Shown: positions 1-6,343 of the stretch, piece after piece
Layout of the letters: each line of letters starts with the position of its first letter
Numbering within the stretch: position 1 is the stretch's first letter
Assembly: GCA_041485385.1 (NCBI GenBank)
Contig: JBGPJM010000183.1
Span: 1-10,374, forward strand
Direction of reading: 5' to 3'
Length of the DNA stretch: 10,374 nucleotides
Origin: JBGPJM01 sp041485385
GTDB taxonomy: Bacteria > Planctomycetota > Phycisphaerae > Phycisphaerales > UBA1924
The notes under the pieces: model-generated
What the model saw: only the letters and a program-made list of their open reading frames with translations
What the model was told of the DNA's origin: nothing
Database searches by the model: none
Position numbers and translations under genes: made by a program

Positions 1-941
1 AACGCCGCCCCCCGGCTGGCGTCGCCGCCGAAGGCGGTGCCGTTGACGTACAGGAGGCCGCTCAGCAGGCGGGGCGTCTTGGCCCGGACCGCCTTGGGGC
101 GGTTGTGGTAGGCGTCCCAGGCGCCCCGGTCGACGATCGCGGGGTGGGCGTTCTCGACGACGATGGCCCGGTCGTTGGAGAGGTTCAGCCGGAAGTTCCG
201 GCTGCCCTTCTCGGCGACCCAGATGTTCGACGCGGCCGTGCCCAGGTACGCCACGTTCCGGAGCACGCTGGCCACGCTGCTCTTGCCCCAGCCACCCCCG
301 CGCGCGGCCGGTACGCCGGCGTGGTTGAGCGCCGCGGCGATCGCGGCGTCCCCCTTGCCGGTTGCCGCCATGTCGAAGATCCGCCGGACCACGGTCGCCT
401 GCTCGGGGACGACCACCAGCGTGCCCCGGCCGTCGGCGCCGGGCGGTGGGTTGCGGTAGCCGTAGGGCGCGGGGCCGGAGTTCTTCTTCCCCCGCTTGGC
501 CTTCTCGCGCTTGCCCCGTCCCATGCGCTCCTTGATCCGCTCGGACTCGGCGCGGTCCACGAGGCTCTGGATCCCGACCATGAACCGCTCGTCGATGCTG
601 GCGAGGTCGCGGACGACGTTGTTGATGATGACCTTGGCCCGCCGCTCCTTCAGTTCGCGCATCAGCATGGCGACTTCGAGTTCGTCGCCCCTGGTGAGCC
701 GGGACTGCTCGATGACCCAGACGGCGTCGGGGGCCTTGTCGCGCACGCACGCGAGGACCTGCTGGAGGACGCGGCGGTCGCTGGCGGCCTGGGTAGCCGA
801 CTCGCACCCGATGAACTCGTCCACGGTCGTCCAGCCGTTCTGCTCGGCGAGGGCGCGGTACGCGGCCTGCTGCGACGGCAGGGACGCGCCCTTGTCCGCC
901 TGGGTCTCGGTGCTGACTCGGAATAGCGCGACGACACGCAT
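1..941 (-). CDS. large serine recombinase, 3' end missing (left edge)
   Basis: A site-specific recombinase of the large serine family, which cuts and rejoins DNA through a serine-DNA link. It starts at ATG 941 and stays open for 313 codons to the edge. Residues 1-140 form the resolvase-type catalytic domain: 'LFRVSTETQ' holds the likely nucleophile Ser10, and 'EQSRLTRG' holds conserved arginines near residues 81 and 84. A basic linker with 'GRGKREKAKRGKK' leads to the recombinase domain, whose entry motif is 'APYGYR', followed by 'VVRRIFDMA' and 'SVASVLRNVAYLG'. Near residue 300, where many relatives have a zinc ribbon beginning GLLRCGxCG, this protein reads 'LLSGLLYVNGTAFGG' without cysteines. 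It lies 10 nt after the stop of the preceding small gene and has no clear Shine-Dalgarno site, so it is probably translated from the shared transcript. It may be the integrase of an element whose end lies further left. Confidence 0.93.
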   Translation of the reverse strand, partial: MRVVALFRVSTETQADKGASLPSQQAAYRALAEQNGWTTVDEFIGCESATQAASDRRVLQQVLACVRDKAPDAVWVIEQSRLTRGDELEVAMLMRELKERRAKVIINNVVRDLASIDERFMVGIQSLVDRAESERIKERMGRGKREKAKRGKKNSGPAPYGYRNPPPGADGRGTLVVVPEQATVVRRIFDMAATGKGDAAIAAALNHAGVPAARGGGWGKSSVASVLRNVAYLGTAASNIWVAEKGSRNFRLNLSNDRAIVVENAHPAIVDRGAWDAYHNRPKAVRAKTPRLLSGLLYVNGTAFGGDASRGAA

Positions 942-951
942 AGGGCGGCAC

Positions 952-1221
952 TCACTCGCGGCCGGAGGTATCCGGCGGCACGTCCTGATCTACCTGAATC
1001 TCTCGCATGGATGCAAGGGGTTTCTGCGACAGGACGTCCGTCGCGGGCATGTGCTGCCAGCGGATGACGATCTGCGTGACGCGGTCGCAGTCGCCGGCCG
1101 CGGCGGCTTCGAGGATGGCCCGCTTGATGACGGCCTCGGCGGCCTCGACCTCGGCGGCCATGTGCAGGACGGTGCGGGCGAACTGGTCGGGCGGGTCGGT
1201 CTGGTCGGGGCGCGCGATCAT
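952..1221 (-). CDS. small helical protein of unknown function, between ATPase and recombinase
   Basis: An 89-residue protein that I do not recognise. The start at ATG 1221 is chosen because it forms an ATGA overlap with the ATPase stop and is preceded by AAAGGAGG; the frame stays open upstream to 1371, but that part is arginine/proline-rich and overlaps the ATPase gene. Residues 15-65 look amphipathic and helical ('MAAEVEAAEAVIKRAILEAA', then 'DCDRVTQIVIRW'), and the last 20 residues are polar. There is no cysteine, signal peptide or membrane segment. The tight coupling to the ATPase upstream and the recombinase 10 nt downstream suggests a partner or stoichiometry-matched accessory of one of them, for example a recombination directionality factor. 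That role is a guess from position only. Confidence 0.75.
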   Translation of the reverse strand: MIARPDQTDPPDQFARTVLHMAAEVEAAEAVIKRAILEAAAAGDCDRVTQIVIRWQHMPATDVLSQKPLASMREIQVDQDVPPDTSGRE

Positions 1222-2375
1222 GGCTCGCCTCCTTTGAACGGGGGATCTGGGGCTCCAGATTCCGGGTCCGATTCGTTTCGCGCCTCTAAGAGAGTGGGCT
1301 TGCGCGAATCGAATCCGACGCGGCCGTAGCGGTAGGCGGCGCCCTTCCTCCCCGTCCCGGTTCGTTCCCACCTCCCCTCCTCGAACCCCTTCTTCAGGTC
1401 ACCGTCGATGGTGCGCTGACCGGGCTTGTGGTCTCCCGGCCAGACATCGAGCACCTCCTCAGCCGTCCGACCGGCCTCGGCGCCGGCGAGGACATCGTCG
1501 ATGATCGTCATCCGGTCCGCCTGGCCCACCTCGGCCTTGCTGCCGGCCGATCGGTAGCCCACGCCCTCCACAAACTCGACGACGGCCTCGGGCGGTGTGT
1601 CGTCGAAGCGGCCGTACGCCCGGATCACCCGCCTGCGGTCGCCCGCGTCCGTGGGCGCAAAGCGGCGCATCTCCATGATCACGTCCACCATGCCGGGGAG
1701 AGCGCCCGACCCCCGGCTCGCCTGGCCCTCGTTGGCGTCGCCCTTTCGAGGATGGTGAACCAGCAACAGCGCCGCGCCCTGCTCGACGATCCCCCAGAGC
1801 GGCATCAGCGCCGCCCCGACCTCGGAGGCGTTGTTCTCGTCCTGCACCGGCCAGAGCGAGGGCAGGGTGTCGAAGATGACCAGCCCGTACTCCTCGGACT
1901 TCACCCTCTCGACCACCATGCCGACGAAGGCGATCCAGTCCGCCACGCTGGGCTTGGCCCGGAACGGCCGGCGCGCGATGTGCAGGCTGGCGCCCAGGTC
2001 CAGCAGGTCACGGCGCTTGGTCCACAGCCCCGCCGCTTCCTCGCTCACGACCAGGATCTTGATCCCCGACGCCGGGCCAACCAGGCCGCCGCCGCGCTGC
2101 AGATCGCGGATGAGATGGCTGAGCAGGGTCGTCTTTCCCGCCTTCCACAAGGCGGTGAGGAGCGTGATGTAGCCGGGGGCGATGTACCCGTCCCAGATGA
2201 ACGGCGGCGGCACCGACTCCCCTAGTTCGGTGATCGGCACGGGGTTGAATTCGATTCGCGCAAACCTCTTTTCTATAGGTGCGCGAATCGAATCCGAAGG
2301 CTCGGACAGACGGAACCCGTCGTACCTGGCCGCTTCCTCCCACCTGCCCCCCTCCGGAGTCTGGGGATCGTTCAT
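1218..2375 (-). CDS. RepA-like / AAA_25-type P-loop ATPase
   Basis: A 385-residue RecA-fold ATPase of the kind annotated as AAA_25 or RepA-like helicase in mobile elements. Residues 65-85 hold a Walker A variant, 'ALWKAGKTTLL', with Lys81; residues 164-172 hold Walker B, 'GLVIFDTLP', with Asp169; 'LLLVHHPRKG' (203-212) and 'RGSGALPGMVD' (221-231) fit the sensor and RepA-type loop regions. Residues 288-355 look like a small winged helix, which would give DNA binding. ATG 2375 overlaps the preceding stop as ATGA and has GGAGGGG upstream. The stop overlaps the next gene as ATGA. The first and last parts of the coding sequence each contain a copy of an inverted DNA repeat (2249-2293, 1271-1314), so the termini may partly derive from inserted DNA. 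The likely role is a motor or loader for replication or maintenance of the element; DNA repair by a RadA/RecA-like activity is less likely. Confidence 0.85.
   Translation of the reverse strand: MNDPQTPEGGRWEEAARYDGFRLSEPSDSIRAPIEKRFARIEFNPVPITELGESVPPPFIWDGYIAPGYITLLTALWKAGKTTLLSHLIRDLQRGGGLVGPASGIKILVVSEEAAGLWTKRRDLLDLGASLHIARRPFRAKPSVADWIAFVGMVVERVKSEEYGLVIFDTLPSLWPVQDENNASEVGAALMPLWGIVEQGAALLLVHHPRKGDANEGQASRGSGALPGMVDVIMEMRRFAPTDAGDRRRVIRAYGRFDDTPPEAVVEFVEGVGYRSAGSKAEVGQADRMTIIDDVLAGAEAGRTAEEVLDVWPGDHKPGQRTIDGDLKKGFEEGRWERTGTGRKGAAYRYGRVGFDSRKPTLLEARNESDPESGAPDPPFKGGEP
1228..1235 (-). promoter_or_regulatory. strong Shine-Dalgarno site that fixes the start at 1221
   Basis: On the minus strand this reads AAAGGAGG, six bases before ATG 1221, inside the last codons of the ATPase gene. 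It decides for the short 89-residue protein over the longer open frame starting near 1371. Confidence 0.8.
1271..1314. repeat. inverted repeat, copy A, in the 3' part of the ATPase gene
   Basis: Arms 1271-1284 (ATTCGTTTCGCGCC) and 1301-1314 (TGCGCGAATCGAAT) pair at 12 of 14 positions around a 16-base spacer. The right arm with its flank, 1301-1318, is identical over 18 bases to 2280-2297. The arms encode ARNE and FDSR in the ATPase. Confidence 0.75.
2249..2293. repeat. inverted repeat, copy B, in the 5' part of the ATPase gene
   Basis: Arms 2249-2262 (ATTCGATTCGCGCA) and 2280-2293 (TGCGCGAATCGAAT) are perfectly complementary over 14 bases around a 17-base AT-richer spacer. It is the better preserved partner of the copy at 1271-1314. 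It could be a protein-binding site, a structured RNA element, or a short palindromic insertion carried in frame. Confidence 0.8.
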
Positions 2376-2890
2376 GGTGTATCCCCTCCGAGCAGGATGG
2401 CCGAGTTGGCCTCGTCCTCGCCCATCGCCACCGCGAAGGCGGCATTGACCAGTCCCCGCAGCCACGAGAGCTTCACCCGCCGCTCGACCTGATCGGCGGC
2501 GGATCGCAGTTCGCTCGCCAGCAGCGGGCAGTGGGCATCCTCGATCTGCAGCCGCACGAGATGGATCGCCCAGTCCTCGGCGTCGGGGATGGAGGTGTAC
2601 CGCAGTTCACGGGTGATCGCCCTGGCCTCGGCGACGAAGGCCGGCGGCGGGTTCACGGGTAACCAGGGGTTGCCGGCGATGATCGCCGACGACATCGTCC
2701 TGACCGCGCCCGCCGGGAACATCAGCGGGCCGTGCCGGCGGGCGAGGTCGCGGGCCGCCTGGTACGTCGCCAGTCCGTTGATCATGTAGACGTGCCGGAC
2801 TTCGACGGGCAGCGGACCCGAGGCCGCGGGAAGCGAATCGACGCGCTGGAGGATCTGGGCGATGGGCGAGAGGTCAGTCGCGGTCGGCAT
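2372..2890 (-). CDS. hypothetical protein upstream of the RepA-like ATPase
   Basis: A 172-residue protein that I cannot place in a family. The ATG at 2890 is preferred over the TTG just before it; AAGGGGGG lies at 2903-2896. It is soluble and mostly helical by eye. Residues 30-60 ('VEVRHVYMINGLATYQAARD') and 100-150 ('LRYTSIPDAEDWAIHLVRLQ', then an ERRVKLSWLRGLV helix) contain regularly spaced hydrophobic residues. No metal-binding cysteine cluster, P-loop or HTH motif is visible. Its start overlaps the HTH gene by 17 bp and its stop overlaps the ATPase start by 4 bp, so it belongs to the same translationally coupled group. A structural or regulatory partner of the ATPase is possible, on position alone. 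Confidence 0.78.
   Translation of the reverse strand: MPTATDLSPIAQILQRVDSLPAASGPLPVEVRHVYMINGLATYQAARDLARRHGPLMFPAGAVRTMSSAIIAGNPWLPVNPPPAFVAEARAITRELRYTSIPDAEDWAIHLVRLQIEDAHCPLLASELRSAADQVERRVKLSWLRGLVNAAFAVAMGEDEANSAILLGGDTP
2383..2389 (-). promoter_or_regulatory. Shine-Dalgarno site of the ATPase gene
   Basis: GGAGGGG on the minus strand, seven bases before ATG 2375, within the end of the preceding gene. It supports this start over the upstream in-frame start at 2465, whose extra 30 residues are low-complexity and lie inside another gene. Confidence 0.75.
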
Positions 2891-3128
2891 CAACGCCCCC
2901 CTTCGCCGCCCGCTCCGAGAGCCAGCGGGTCAACTCCGCGACCGGGAAGATGACGGCGTTCCCGAGCCGCAGGTGTGGGATCTCGTGCTGGTGCATCGAC
3001 AACATACGCGGGCTGATCCCGAGCGCCTCCGCCGCCTCTCGGGGGCGCAAGCCGAGGCGCGGGATCAGGGGGCAGACACCGGCCAGCATCGGCGCGCGCG
3101 GTGGAATGCGGGCGGGGAGATCAGCCAT
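2874..3128 (-). CDS. excisionase-like helix-turn-helix protein
   Basis: An 84-residue DNA-binding protein of the HTH_17/MerR-like excisionase type. After a proline-rich head (residues 1-24), 'RPREAAEALGISPRMLSMHQ' forms the helix-turn-helix, and 'IPHLRLGNAVIFPVAELTRW' is the typical wing that ends in the 'L..WL' helix. Proteins like this bend DNA and set the direction of recombination or repress transcription. Start ATG 3128 was chosen over ATG 3137 because GGAGGG at 3143-3138 abuts 3137 directly but stands nine bases from 3128. The gene overlaps its neighbours by 8 bp upstream and 17 bp downstream. With the recombinase four genes on, it is a natural candidate for the directionality factor, but the HTH gene just upstream could fill that role instead. 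Confidence 0.85.
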   Translation of the reverse strand: MADLPARIPPRAPMLAGVCPLIPRLGLRPREAAEALGISPRMLSMHQHEIPHLRLGNAVIFPVAELTRWLSERAAKGGVDADRD

Positions 3129-3330
3129 TGGCAGCATCCCTCCGTGCGGCCTCTCGCAGGCGGTCCATGACGATGCGTTCAACCGTCTCGGGATCGAAGA
3201 GCAAGACGCCGCCGGCGTCGAGATGCGGAATGCGCCCTTCCTTGGCTTCCTCGCGGAGCCACTTCGCGGGCACGTTCAGCCGCGTCGCCATCGCATGCAG
3301 CGGCCACGGGGTTCTGGCAACTTTCTTCAT
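3121..3330 (-). CDS. small MerR/excisionase-like HTH protein
   Basis: A 69-residue protein whose residues 10-56 fit a short excisionase/MerR-like HTH: 'LHAMATRLNVPAKWLREEAK' followed by 'GRIPHLDAGGVLLFDPETVE', the recognition helix and wing. The C-terminal 'RLREAARRDAANG' is a short basic helix. ATG 3330 is the first start in the frame and has no Shine-Dalgarno-like sequence before it, unlike the genes downstream, so it may be leaderless or weakly translated. It is the first gene after a 63-bp gap and probably opens the transcript that runs to the recombinase. Two unlike HTH proteins in tandem suggest one regulator and one excision factor; the sequence does not show which is which. Confidence 0.8.
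   Translation of the reverse strand: MKKVARTPWPLHAMATRLNVPAKWLREEAKEGRIPHLDAGGVLLFDPETVERIVMDRLREAARRDAANG
3138..3143 (-). promoter_or_regulatory. Shine-Dalgarno site that decides the HTH start
   Basis: GGAGGG on the minus strand. It touches the ATG at 3137 but is nine bases from the ATG at 3128, which favours the latter. Confidence 0.6.
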
Positions 3331-3339
3331 GCCAAAACC

Positions 3340-3400
3340 ATGCGCGCCATTCGCGTTGCGGGATACAGCGCATGAGTGGCGTGTTTGCAGCGCCTATGCG
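3340..3400 (-). promoter_or_regulatory. gap with two competing hairpins before the HTH-recombinase operon
   Basis: ATGCGC 3340-3345 can pair with GCGCAT 3368-3373. Alternatively CGCAT 3369-3373 plus GGCG 3378-3381 can pair with CGCC 3391-3394 plus ATGCG 3396-3400. The two pairings share 3369-3373 and exclude each other; the second spans the stop codon of the 732-residue gene. There is no U-tract for a classic terminator. The likely location of the operon promoter is here, but no convincing -10/-35 pair was found. Confidence 0.3.
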
Positions 3401-5592
3401 GGGGACGAATCCGCCTTCGGGAAGAAGTACCCGATGCGACGACGATTCTTGAGCCCCCACAGCTTCAACTCGGGAATCACATCCTTTGTCAGCGAGCTCT
3501 GACTCAGGAAGATCGGGGGTTTCAGTTCACTCAGCGCCTTAGTAATCTGCCTACCCGTCATCCCCCGGTCGGCCGACAGTGCACGCAGGAGATCCTTCAC
3601 TGCCCGCGCGCGATCGCTCAACGGAGTCCTGGCAGGCTTGTCCGCCTTTGTCCTGCGGTTGATCGGTTTCTCGCGTCTCTTCCTTGTGCGCGCCCGTTGT
3701 TTCGCGACTGGCGAACGTCCCCGTTGCGGCTTGGTGCGTCGTTCCCCCGGATTCGCCGGCTTCCCGCTCTCGGTCGAGGTGATGGCACCGTTCGAACCGA
3801 GCCGCGACTGCGCGAGCGCCCTTCCGCCGTCCGGCGTCAACTGCACAAACAGACGCCTCATTGGCTCGGCAGCACGGGCGCTGGCTGCCATCAACATATG
3901 GACCGACCCGGTGTGGCCGCACATTTCTCGGGGCTGCAACCACCATCCCCACACGCCCGAACCATCAGCGGATGAGGTTCCATGTTTCGTGTGAGACATG
4001 AACCGGATGAATCGGCTGTCCTCGCACACCGTCAGGAGGTCAGGGTTGGCCAGATCAGACGGGAGATCGGCGACCGGCATCGCCAGTCCCTCGGTGTTCT
4101 CAGCGATGAACTCGATTAAGCGAAGGGCCAAGGGTGAAGGTGTGGCCACGGTTTCGGTCCTCTCGGTACTGATCGCCGTTCTTGAGGAGGCCGTCATTCC
4201 GAACGCGGGGTCGTTCTCGATGAGCCGCGCCGCGAACTCGGTATCTTCGACGAAGGCGTCCAAGCCAGTAGACGGTTTCAGGCCGAACTGTTTGCGGTAG
4301 TCGTGGACGAAGTCGCGCCAGGCGCTAGCACGGTGTCGATCCGGGTGTCCCCCGTGCGAAATGAGGACCTCCCTCGCAGCTGGGTAAGCCGAAAAGGCGC
4401 CCCTCTTCGCCAGCTTGACCATCATGGATCCCGCGACCTCCAGCGCCTTGGAATCCCCGTACCCGGTCTTTGCCGCGGCCCGGAACCACGCGATTGCTTC
4501 CTCAGCGGTGATGGGCGCCGCCTCCAGCGCCGCCCGGGCGTTCTGCTCGCGCAGCTCGCGGTCGTGGCGAGCCTGTCGGGAGCGATCGGACGACCCAAGC
4601 AAGACCCTTGGCACGGCGGCCGCGACGCGCCCGTCGGTTGACGGCGCTGACGAGACGGTTTGTCGGAAATGCTCCGCAGCCCGCTCAACCTGGCGCATCA
4701 GCCGGCCGAGGTTCCGATTCCGGATCTCCAGCCCGTGTTCTTCGTAGCCGACGCAGTAGCTCAACAGGCCCTCGCGATCGTTTGGGAATCCGTACCGGTC
4801 AGCCTCCGCGCTCCAGGGCGGGCACGGATCGAGACCGATCGAGGATGGGTCAAAGCTCGGATCGTCGGCGACGACGAACAGCAGGGCCACGTCCCACCAC
4901 GCGCCGTCCGTGCGGCGGAGGTCGGATGGTGCGTAGATCACATCCTCCAGCATCTCCGCCAGCGCGAACCACGGCGTCGCGCACGCGTTGATAACCTGTT
5001 CCGGATCGAGTTCGGCGCGCACCTGCGCAGGCGTGAGCTTGCCGGTCGCCCAAAGCACCCGTTGGGCAAAGACGTACGCGTCCTCGGCGCTGGTCTTGGT
5101 CAGGTTGACCCGGTAGGGAACTGAGTAACTCCCGATGCGCCCCTGGGTGGCGTTCTTCAGGTGCCCGACCAGATTCCACAGGACGCTGTTGACCTGATTG
5201 TCCCACCGGCCAACGGCTTCGTATGCGCGCTTCATCCAGTGCGGGACGGGCCGGTCTGCGGCCCAGCCGATCACCTCAAATCGCGCGGGTGGATTCTGAG
5301 GGTCAACCCGCATCCCCGAGTCGTCCTCCAGCGAGTCGCGGTCCAACACGATCTCTCGGGCAAGGGGGAGCAGCTTGACCGTCTCCTCGACTCCCTTTCG
5401 CTTCTTGGAGTTGTGCTCGGCGACGAACTCGTGAATTCGCTTGGTGATTCGCTCTGCGGCGCCGCGGGCCTTGTCACGGTGGCGCAGCAACAGACCGCGC
5501 AACTCTGCGCGGAGCTTGTCCCGGAGGAGGCCATCGCGTTGGGGGTCGTAGGAGGGAGGCTCAGATCCGGCGGGGTGCGGCACGGTGCTCAC
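3394..5592 (-). CDS. 732-residue protein of unknown function with winged-helix-like C terminus
   Basis: I do not recognise this protein. It starts at GTG 5592; a second GTG at 5583 with AAGGTG before it is also possible. Residues 20-75 are charged and helical, with 'AAERITKRIHEFVAEH'. Residues 100-310 look globular with many tryptophans ('GAWWDVALLFVVADD', 'VPHWMKRAYEAVGRWDNQVN'). Residues 360-400 ('EEAIAWFRAAAKTGYGD') recall a single Sel1/TPR-like helix pair. Residues 486-590 may form a winged helix ending in 'VWGWWLQPRE'. Residues 617-655 are an Arg/Lys-rich linker ('KQRARTRKRREK'). Residues 660-727 look like a second winged helix with 'MTGRQITKALSELK' and 'LWGLKNRRRIGYFF'. There is no transmembrane segment, P-loop or nuclease motif visible. 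The layout suggests a nucleic-acid-binding protein. It overlaps the preceding ORF by 32 bp and may be element cargo or part of its replication machinery. Confidence 0.85.
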   Translation of the reverse strand: MSTVPHPAGSEPPSYDPQRDGLLRDKLRAELRGLLLRHRDKARGAAERITKRIHEFVAEHNSKKRKGVEETVKLLPLAREIVLDRDSLEDDSGMRVDPQNPPARFEVIGWAADRPVPHWMKRAYEAVGRWDNQVNSVLWNLVGHLKNATQGRIGSYSVPYRVNLTKTSAEDAYVFAQRVLWATGKLTPAQVRAELDPEQVINACATPWFALAEMLEDVIYAPSDLRRTDGAWWDVALLFVVADDPSFDPSSIGLDPCPPWSAEADRYGFPNDREGLLSYCVGYEEHGLEIRNRNLGRLMRQVERAAEHFRQTVSSAPSTDGRVAAAVPRVLLGSSDRSRQARHDRELREQNARAALEAAPITAEEAIAWFRAAAKTGYGDSKALEVAGSMMVKLAKRGAFSAYPAAREVLISHGGHPDRHRASAWRDFVHDYRKQFGLKPSTGLDAFVEDTEFAARLIENDPAFGMTASSRTAISTERTETVATPSPLALRLIEFIAENTEGLAMPVADLPSDLANPDLLTVCEDSRFIRFMSHTKHGTSSADGSGVWGWWLQPREMCGHTGSVHMLMAASARAAEPMRRLFVQLTPDGGRALAQSRLGSNGAITSTESGKPANPGERRTKPQRGRSPVAKQRARTRKRREKPINRRTKADKPARTPLSDRARAVKDLLRALSADRGMTGRQITKALSELKPPIFLSQSSLTKDVIPELKLWGLKNRRRIGYFFPKADSSPA

Positions 5593-5797
5593 CTTTCCCG
5601 GGTCGGACCGGGGCGAACGCCGGCGGTGAGCTGTCGGTCGTTGGCCCCGATCGCAGGCCGGTGATCAGCCGGCCTTCCCGGATGCCGGATACTACCGGGC
5701 GGCGCACCGCCGAGCGTACAACCGACAGGGGCCGGCCGATCAGAACGTCGCCCGTCGTCCTCTGGTAGCCGCCGACCGCCTCCTGGAATTCCAGCAT
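5561..5797 (-). CDS. small coupled ORF, 78 residues, unknown function
   Basis: Start ATG 5797 shares its A with the stop of the preceding gene (TGATG), a usual sign of translational coupling, and the stop lies 32 bp inside the next gene. The protein is rich in arginine, glycine and valine: 'GDVLIGRPLSVVRSAVRRPV' then 'IREGRLITGLRSGP', followed by a proline-rich, basic tail. No family is recognised. The frame is also open upstream, but that region lies within the zinc-ribbon-like gene. Support is mainly the junction geometry, so it could be a chance ORF in GC-rich DNA. Confidence 0.5.
   Translation of the reverse strand: MLEFQEAVGGYQRTTGDVLIGRPLSVVRSAVRRPVVSGIREGRLITGLRSGPTTDSSPPAFAPVRPGKGEHRAAPRRI
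5656..5674. repeat. GGCCGG-TGATCAG-CCGGCC inverted repeat
   Basis: Six-base arms GGCCGG and CCGGCC flank TGATCAG, itself nearly symmetric. It lies 64-82 bases before the start of the 732-residue gene, inside the 78-residue ORF. Sequences related to TGATCRGCCGGCC recur on the minus strand near 5742-5730 and on the plus strand at 6738-6751. An operator is possible; in DNA this GC-rich, chance is also possible. Confidence 0.3.
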
Positions 5798-6129
5798 CAG
5801 CGTCGTTTCGATTTCCTTTCGTGCTTCTTCGGCGGGTGCAGCGGCATCACGGACCCTCCACACGGCCGTCCCACGAGGTTCTCCACCGGCTTGGCGTTCA
5901 TCGCGACGCGCCCCCCATCGGGTCCAGGGCGGAGCTTGGCGCGGTAGGTCCTGGTGCAGCGCTTGCAGAACACCCGCGAGAACCTGCCGGTCCGCTCGGG
6001 GAGCACCACGCAGTGGCCGAGCGGCCGGCCGCCCGTCTTCGGCTCCACGGTGTCGCAGAACGGGCACGGCATCGGACGTTCAGATTCGGCGGCTCGTTCC
6101 AGTCGATTCAGGCGGTGGCGAAGGGCCAT
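5797..6129 (-). CDS. small zinc-ribbon-like protein with RLERAA head
   Basis: A 110-residue protein starting at ATG 6129 ('MALRHRLNRLERAA'). Cys22-Pro-Phe-Cys25 and Cys55-Lys-Arg-Cys58 form two CxxC pairs 30 residues apart, the pattern of a zinc ribbon; Cys40 and Cys90 are extra. The C-terminal ten residues are strongly basic ('KKHERKSKRR'). A role in nucleic-acid binding is plausible, but no specific family is recognised. The frame remains open upstream through a GTG at 6282, but the extra 51 residues look non-conserved and the RLERAA head matches the starts of the two preceding genes, which supports 6129. The 214 bases between this gene and the one ending at 6344 hold no ORF I can defend. 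Confidence 0.7.
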   Translation of the reverse strand: MALRHRLNRLERAAESERPMPCPFCDTVEPKTGGRPLGHCVVLPERTGRFSRVFCKRCTRTYRAKLRPGPDGGRVAMNAKPVENLVGRPCGGSVMPLHPPKKHERKSKRR

Positions 6130-6343
6130 ATTCCGCACCGTAGACAGGTCACCGGTGCTGGACCACGTGGCGGTCCGGGCGGGGCGACCGGGAGGGTGTG
6201 ATCCACCGACTCGCCCGGTCCGCTTGGCGCCAGCGTTGCAATCGCCGGCGCTGCCCGTTCGGTGATGGTAAACGGGATCCACACGGGCGGAGCAACCGAC
6301 AGCCGCCGACAGGTTGTCCCTGATCCGCCAGCAGCGTCGCGCC

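Noticed and set aside
105..926. Long plus-strand open frame opposite the recombinase
   Set aside because: It is the antisense shadow of a well-supported recombinase; its translation is valine/glycine/aspartate-rich without motifs, as expected for the reverse of GC-rich codons.
1428..2225. Long plus-strand open frame opposite the ATPase
   Set aside because: Low-complexity translation and no motifs, while the opposite strand has Walker A and B, coupled junctions and ribosome sites.
6130..6343. Possible gene or N-terminal extension in the gap before 6129
   Set aside because: Two minus-strand frames are open, one with a GTG at 6282, but neither has a good start site or recognisable sequence; openness is expected at this GC content.
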